A DNA stretch of 18,142 bases from Clostridium sp. UBA4108 (GTDB taxonomy: Bacteria; Bacillota; Clostridia; Clostridiales; Clostridiaceae). Location of the stretch: contig DFXM01000012.1 of assembly GCA_002381695.1 (NCBI GenBank), positions 47,218 through 65,359 on the forward strand. The letters run 5' to 3'. Positions 16,210 through 18,142 of the stretch are shown here, one piece after another. The translations under genes were made by a program, and so were the position numbers. How positions within the stretch are numbered: the first letter of the stretch is position 1; every line of letters starts with the position of its first letter. The notes beneath the pieces were generated by a model. That model made no database searches and was not told the DNA's origin. It saw nothing but the letters and a program-made list of their open reading frames with translations.

Positions 16210-17430
16210 ATGTATAGAACACAGAACTATAGTGAAATTATAAAGAATTTAAAGAATGAAATAAAAAATGAAAATCAAGATTCAGTAAAGAAATTCTGGG
16301 AAAAGATTGAACTTTTAGGTACACCTTTAATAGAATCAATTAAAGGTGATAATAATAATGCTTTGCTGACATACATCTATAAAGGTGATGAAGACACTAA
16401 AAATGTTGTAGTAATGCATCCAACTTGTTGGAAAGATTATAAAGATAATATGCTTATTAACATTCCGGATACAAATGTATGGTATAAAAGCTATGTTATA
16501 AGAAATGATGTGAGAGGGAGATATGACTTTTCAGTAAATGATGCATTAGATGAAGATTGGGGCAAAAGAGATAGTAATATAAGACATGATATATATAATA
16601 GAAATAGGATTATATTTAAAGGTGATGAAGGAGAAGGGGATTCTATCGTATCTTATTTTGTAATGCCAAGGGCAGAAAAACATATATGGACAACAGAAAG
16701 AGAGACAGCTAATAAGGGGATAGTGGAAACTCATTATGTATATCTTAAAGGCTTAGAGAATAATCGTAAAGTTTATGTTTATAAACCCTACAATTATTCA
16801 CAGGACAATATTTATAAACTATTAGTATTAACGGATGGGGATACGTATATTGATGTACTCTCTGCGCAGGCGGTTATTGATAACTTGATTGCAGAAGGAG
16901 TTATTGAACCAGTGATTGTTATATTAATTGATGGTGGAGATAATAGAATCAAAGAATTGATGTGCAGTGAAGCTTTTGCTAATTGTTTAGCATTTGAGAT
17001 AATGCCTTGGGTAAAAACTAATTTTCATGTCAGTGATAGAGCTGAAGACATCATTATTGGTGGTTTTAGTTTAGGTGGTTTATTTGCTGCTTTTATGGGA
17101 TTACAATACCCTAATATTTTCGGCAATGTTCTTTCTCAATCTGGATCTTTTTTCTGGAGTCCTAATGCACCAGAAGAAATTAATTGGATAATCACAAAAT
17201 ATAAAGAAGCTAAAAGATTACCTACTAAGTTTTTTATTAATGTTGGTGTACTTGAAAATATGGAATATCCACCATATTCAACCATGATAGATGTAAATAA
17301 AGAGCTCAGAGATATATTGATTAAAAGAAAAGAGTGCATTGTAAGATATGAAGAGTTTAAAAGTGGACATGATTATTTATCTTGGGGTGAAACCTTAAGC
17401 AATGGATTAAGTTTCCTATTCGAGAACTAG
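16210..17430 (+). CDS. Enterochelin-esterase-like (Fes/IroE type) alpha/beta hydrolase
   Basis: This 406-residue protein probably hydrolyses ester bonds of a tri-catecholate siderophore such as enterobactin, to release iron. An N-terminal Fes-type domain (~1-165, with the HPTCWKDY and WYKSYVIRNDVRGRYDF regions) precedes an esterase-D-like alpha/beta hydrolase domain. In the latter GGFSLGGL holds the nucleophile Ser287, and SGHDYLSWGETL near the end holds the catalytic His387. LLVLTDGDTYID near 200 is the usual first strand of this family. There is no signal peptide, so it acts in the cytoplasm. ATG 16210 is chosen with AAAAGGAG eleven bases upstream; GTG 16198 would leave no spacing. No siderophore uptake genes are beside it. 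Activity on another ester or peptide is possible. Confidence 0.85.
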   Translation: MYRTQNYSEIIKNLKNEIKNENQDSVKKFWEKIELLGTPLIESIKGDNNNALLTYIYKGDEDTKNVVVMHPTCWKDYKDNMLINIPDTNVWYKSYVIRNDVRGRYDFSVNDALDEDWGKRDSNIRHDIYNRNRIIFKGDEGEGDSIVSYFVMPRAEKHIWTTERETANKGIVETHYVYLKGLENNRKVYVYKPYNYSQDNIYKLLVLTDGDTYIDVLSAQAVIDNLIAEGVIEPVIVILIDGGDNRIKELMCSEAFANCLAFEIMPWVKTNFHVSDRAEDIIIGGFSLGGLFAAFMGLQYPNIFGNVLSQSGSFFWSPNAPEEINWIITKYKEAKRLPTKFFINVGVLENMEYPPYSTMIDVNKELRDILIKRKECIVRYEEFKSGHDYLSWGETLSNGLSFLFEN

Positions 17431-17689
17431 AAAATTGTGAATTATTTTTATATAGGAAGGATAATTAATGCTTTATTGTATGTATCTATATAAAATTTTT
17501 AAGCTTAGTTAAATTTGATATTTAAACAAACACCATATGTGGAGAAGGCAGTTAAACTAGAGAGAAAATAGCATAAAGATAGAGGCGATGGTATAGACTA
17601 TTTTTATTTTATGTGTTTTATGTTCCAATAGGGTAAGGGGAGGAACGAGTTTAAAGTTACTTAAGGAAAAGATACATTATTTAGGCTTA
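17431..17689. other. Intergenic region between the esterase gene and leader copy 2
   Basis: No supported gene. A 14-codon ORF (17468-17512) has an AGGAAGGA-like site, but nothing else supports it. No clear terminator for the esterase gene is visible. Confidence 0.4.
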
Positions 17690-17718
17690 TTTACATAGAA
17701 TACAAAATATGATACAAT
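17690..17718 (+). promoter_or_regulatory. Promoter of leader RNA copy 2
   Basis: TTTACA (17690-17695), 17 bases, then TACAAT (17713-17718). It matches copy 1 in layout but has diverged more than the RNA it drives, and its -10 is weaker. Confidence 0.72.
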
Positions 17719-17749
17719 AAAGAAAAACCTTGAAGGAGGGAAGTAAGTT

Positions 17750-17770
17750 ATGACACCAGCTAATTGCTAA
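17750..17770 (+). CDS. Six-codon upstream ORF MTPANC, copy 2
   Basis: ATG-ACA-CCA-GCT-AAT-TGC-TAA with AAGGAGG at 17733-17739. It has the same length and the same Pro, Asn, Cys and stop codons as copy 1. Confidence 0.55.
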   Translation: MTPANC

Positions 17771-18069
17771 TATTAATTTTAAATTAATATGTATTTTATA
17801 ATGAGTTTTAATTTACCTAATTATATTTAGGTTTTATTGTTGTACTCTTTATGGAATAAGGCATTTAGAAGGTAACTTACTTTACTGGAATTCAATATTA
17901 TAATTTATAGAGTGTTTCAAATGGTTATTTTGAAACATTGAGCAGAGTTTTTTGAGAAACTCTGTAACTAGATATATAGGCATAATGGATGGTTTTATCG
18001 AACTGCATAATTTTTGCTTATATCTGATATCTGATTTAAATAAATTATAATAGTAATTAGAGTATTTTA

Positions 18070-18111
18070 GACTGTAAGAAGATGCCATCTTCTTATGGTC
18101 TTTTTATTTTT
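18070..18111 (+). terminator. Intrinsic terminator of leader RNA copy 2
   Basis: GACTGTAAGAAGAT pairs with ATCTTCTTATGGTC over 14 bp, followed by TTTTTATTTTT. Relative to copy 1 a G-T pair has become A-T, so the stem is preserved despite the change. Confidence 0.9.
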
Positions 18112-18142
18112 AAGTAGTTGCTGATTTTAGAACTATATATTA

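Larger units (their letters stand above)
17725..18111 (+). ncRNA. Leader-like structured RNA, copy 2 (probable uORF-controlled attenuator)
   Basis: This is the second copy of the RNA at 15496-15872, shifted by 2,230 bases. The first ~270 bases differ at four positions only. After that a short stretch (about 17999-18030) diverges and gains about eight bases, and the terminator stem returns with compensating change. All hairpins named for copy 1 are kept, except that the TAGGC/GCCTA pairing seen at 15747-15775 is lost here. The window ends 31 bases after the terminator, so the gene it controls is outside; by analogy with copy 1 an ABC-F gene is expected. Confidence 0.7.

Noticed and set aside
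17468..17512. 14-codon ORF with a purine-rich upstream site
   Set aside because: Length is within chance for AT-rich DNA, with no terminator, second copy or recognisable peptide to support it.
1..18142. CRISPR array, tRNA or rRNA genes
   Set aside because: No regularly spaced short repeats and no cloverleaf or rRNA-like stretch seen on either strand.

Overview
The window looks like chromosomal DNA of a low-G+C anaerobic Firmicute of the Clostridium type. The background is AT-rich, Shine-Dalgarno sites are strong and purine-rich, TTG starts are common, and the proteins (ThiI without rhodanese, TIGR04076, DUF5692, HypA/HypB) fit that group. All intact genes are on the + strand except one GntR regulator.

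Layout. (1) 149-2678: a cysteine desulfurase and ThiI, overlapping by 4 bases, with a clear promoter and a terminator. They form a sulfur relay, most likely for tRNA 4-thiouridine and thiamine. (2) 3132-7080: three overlapping genes. The first is an unrecognised protein, the second has a C-terminal PEP-utilising swivel (phosphohistidine) domain but no ATP-grasp or PEP barrel, and the third is a MATE exporter. (3) 7385-9205: a MurC/Mpl-type ligase paralogue and a small Cys-rich TIGR04076 protein. (4) 9335-15166: a FadR-type GntR regulator diverges from an operon of DUF5692 membrane protein, HypB, an 894-residue Fe-S/FAD/NAD(P) oxidoreductase and HypA. This block is visibly richer in G and C than its flanks. 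Two palindromes lie in the divergent region. One matches the TGGT-N3-ACCA operator type and sits just after the operon promoter. No hypCDEF or hydrogenase subunit is present, so the client of the nickel chaperones is unknown. (5) 15181-15331: a small MITE-like inverted-repeat element.

(6) 15461-18142: the most unusual part. A leader-like RNA of about 375-387 nt occurs twice, 2,230 bases apart. Each copy has its own sigma-A promoter, a strong ribosome site, a six-codon ORF (MIPVNC or MTPANC), conserved hairpins and a 14-bp intrinsic terminator. Copy 1 is followed by an internally deleted, frameshifted relic of an ABC-F ATPase gene: its N-terminus and an HDKYF H-loop can still be read. ABC-F antibiotic-resistance genes are known to be controlled by short-uORF transcription attenuators, so I infer that both RNAs are such attenuators. 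Copy 2 ends 31 bases before the window edge, and I predict that an intact ABC-F gene follows it. Between the two copies is an enterochelin-esterase-type (Fes-like) hydrolase gene.
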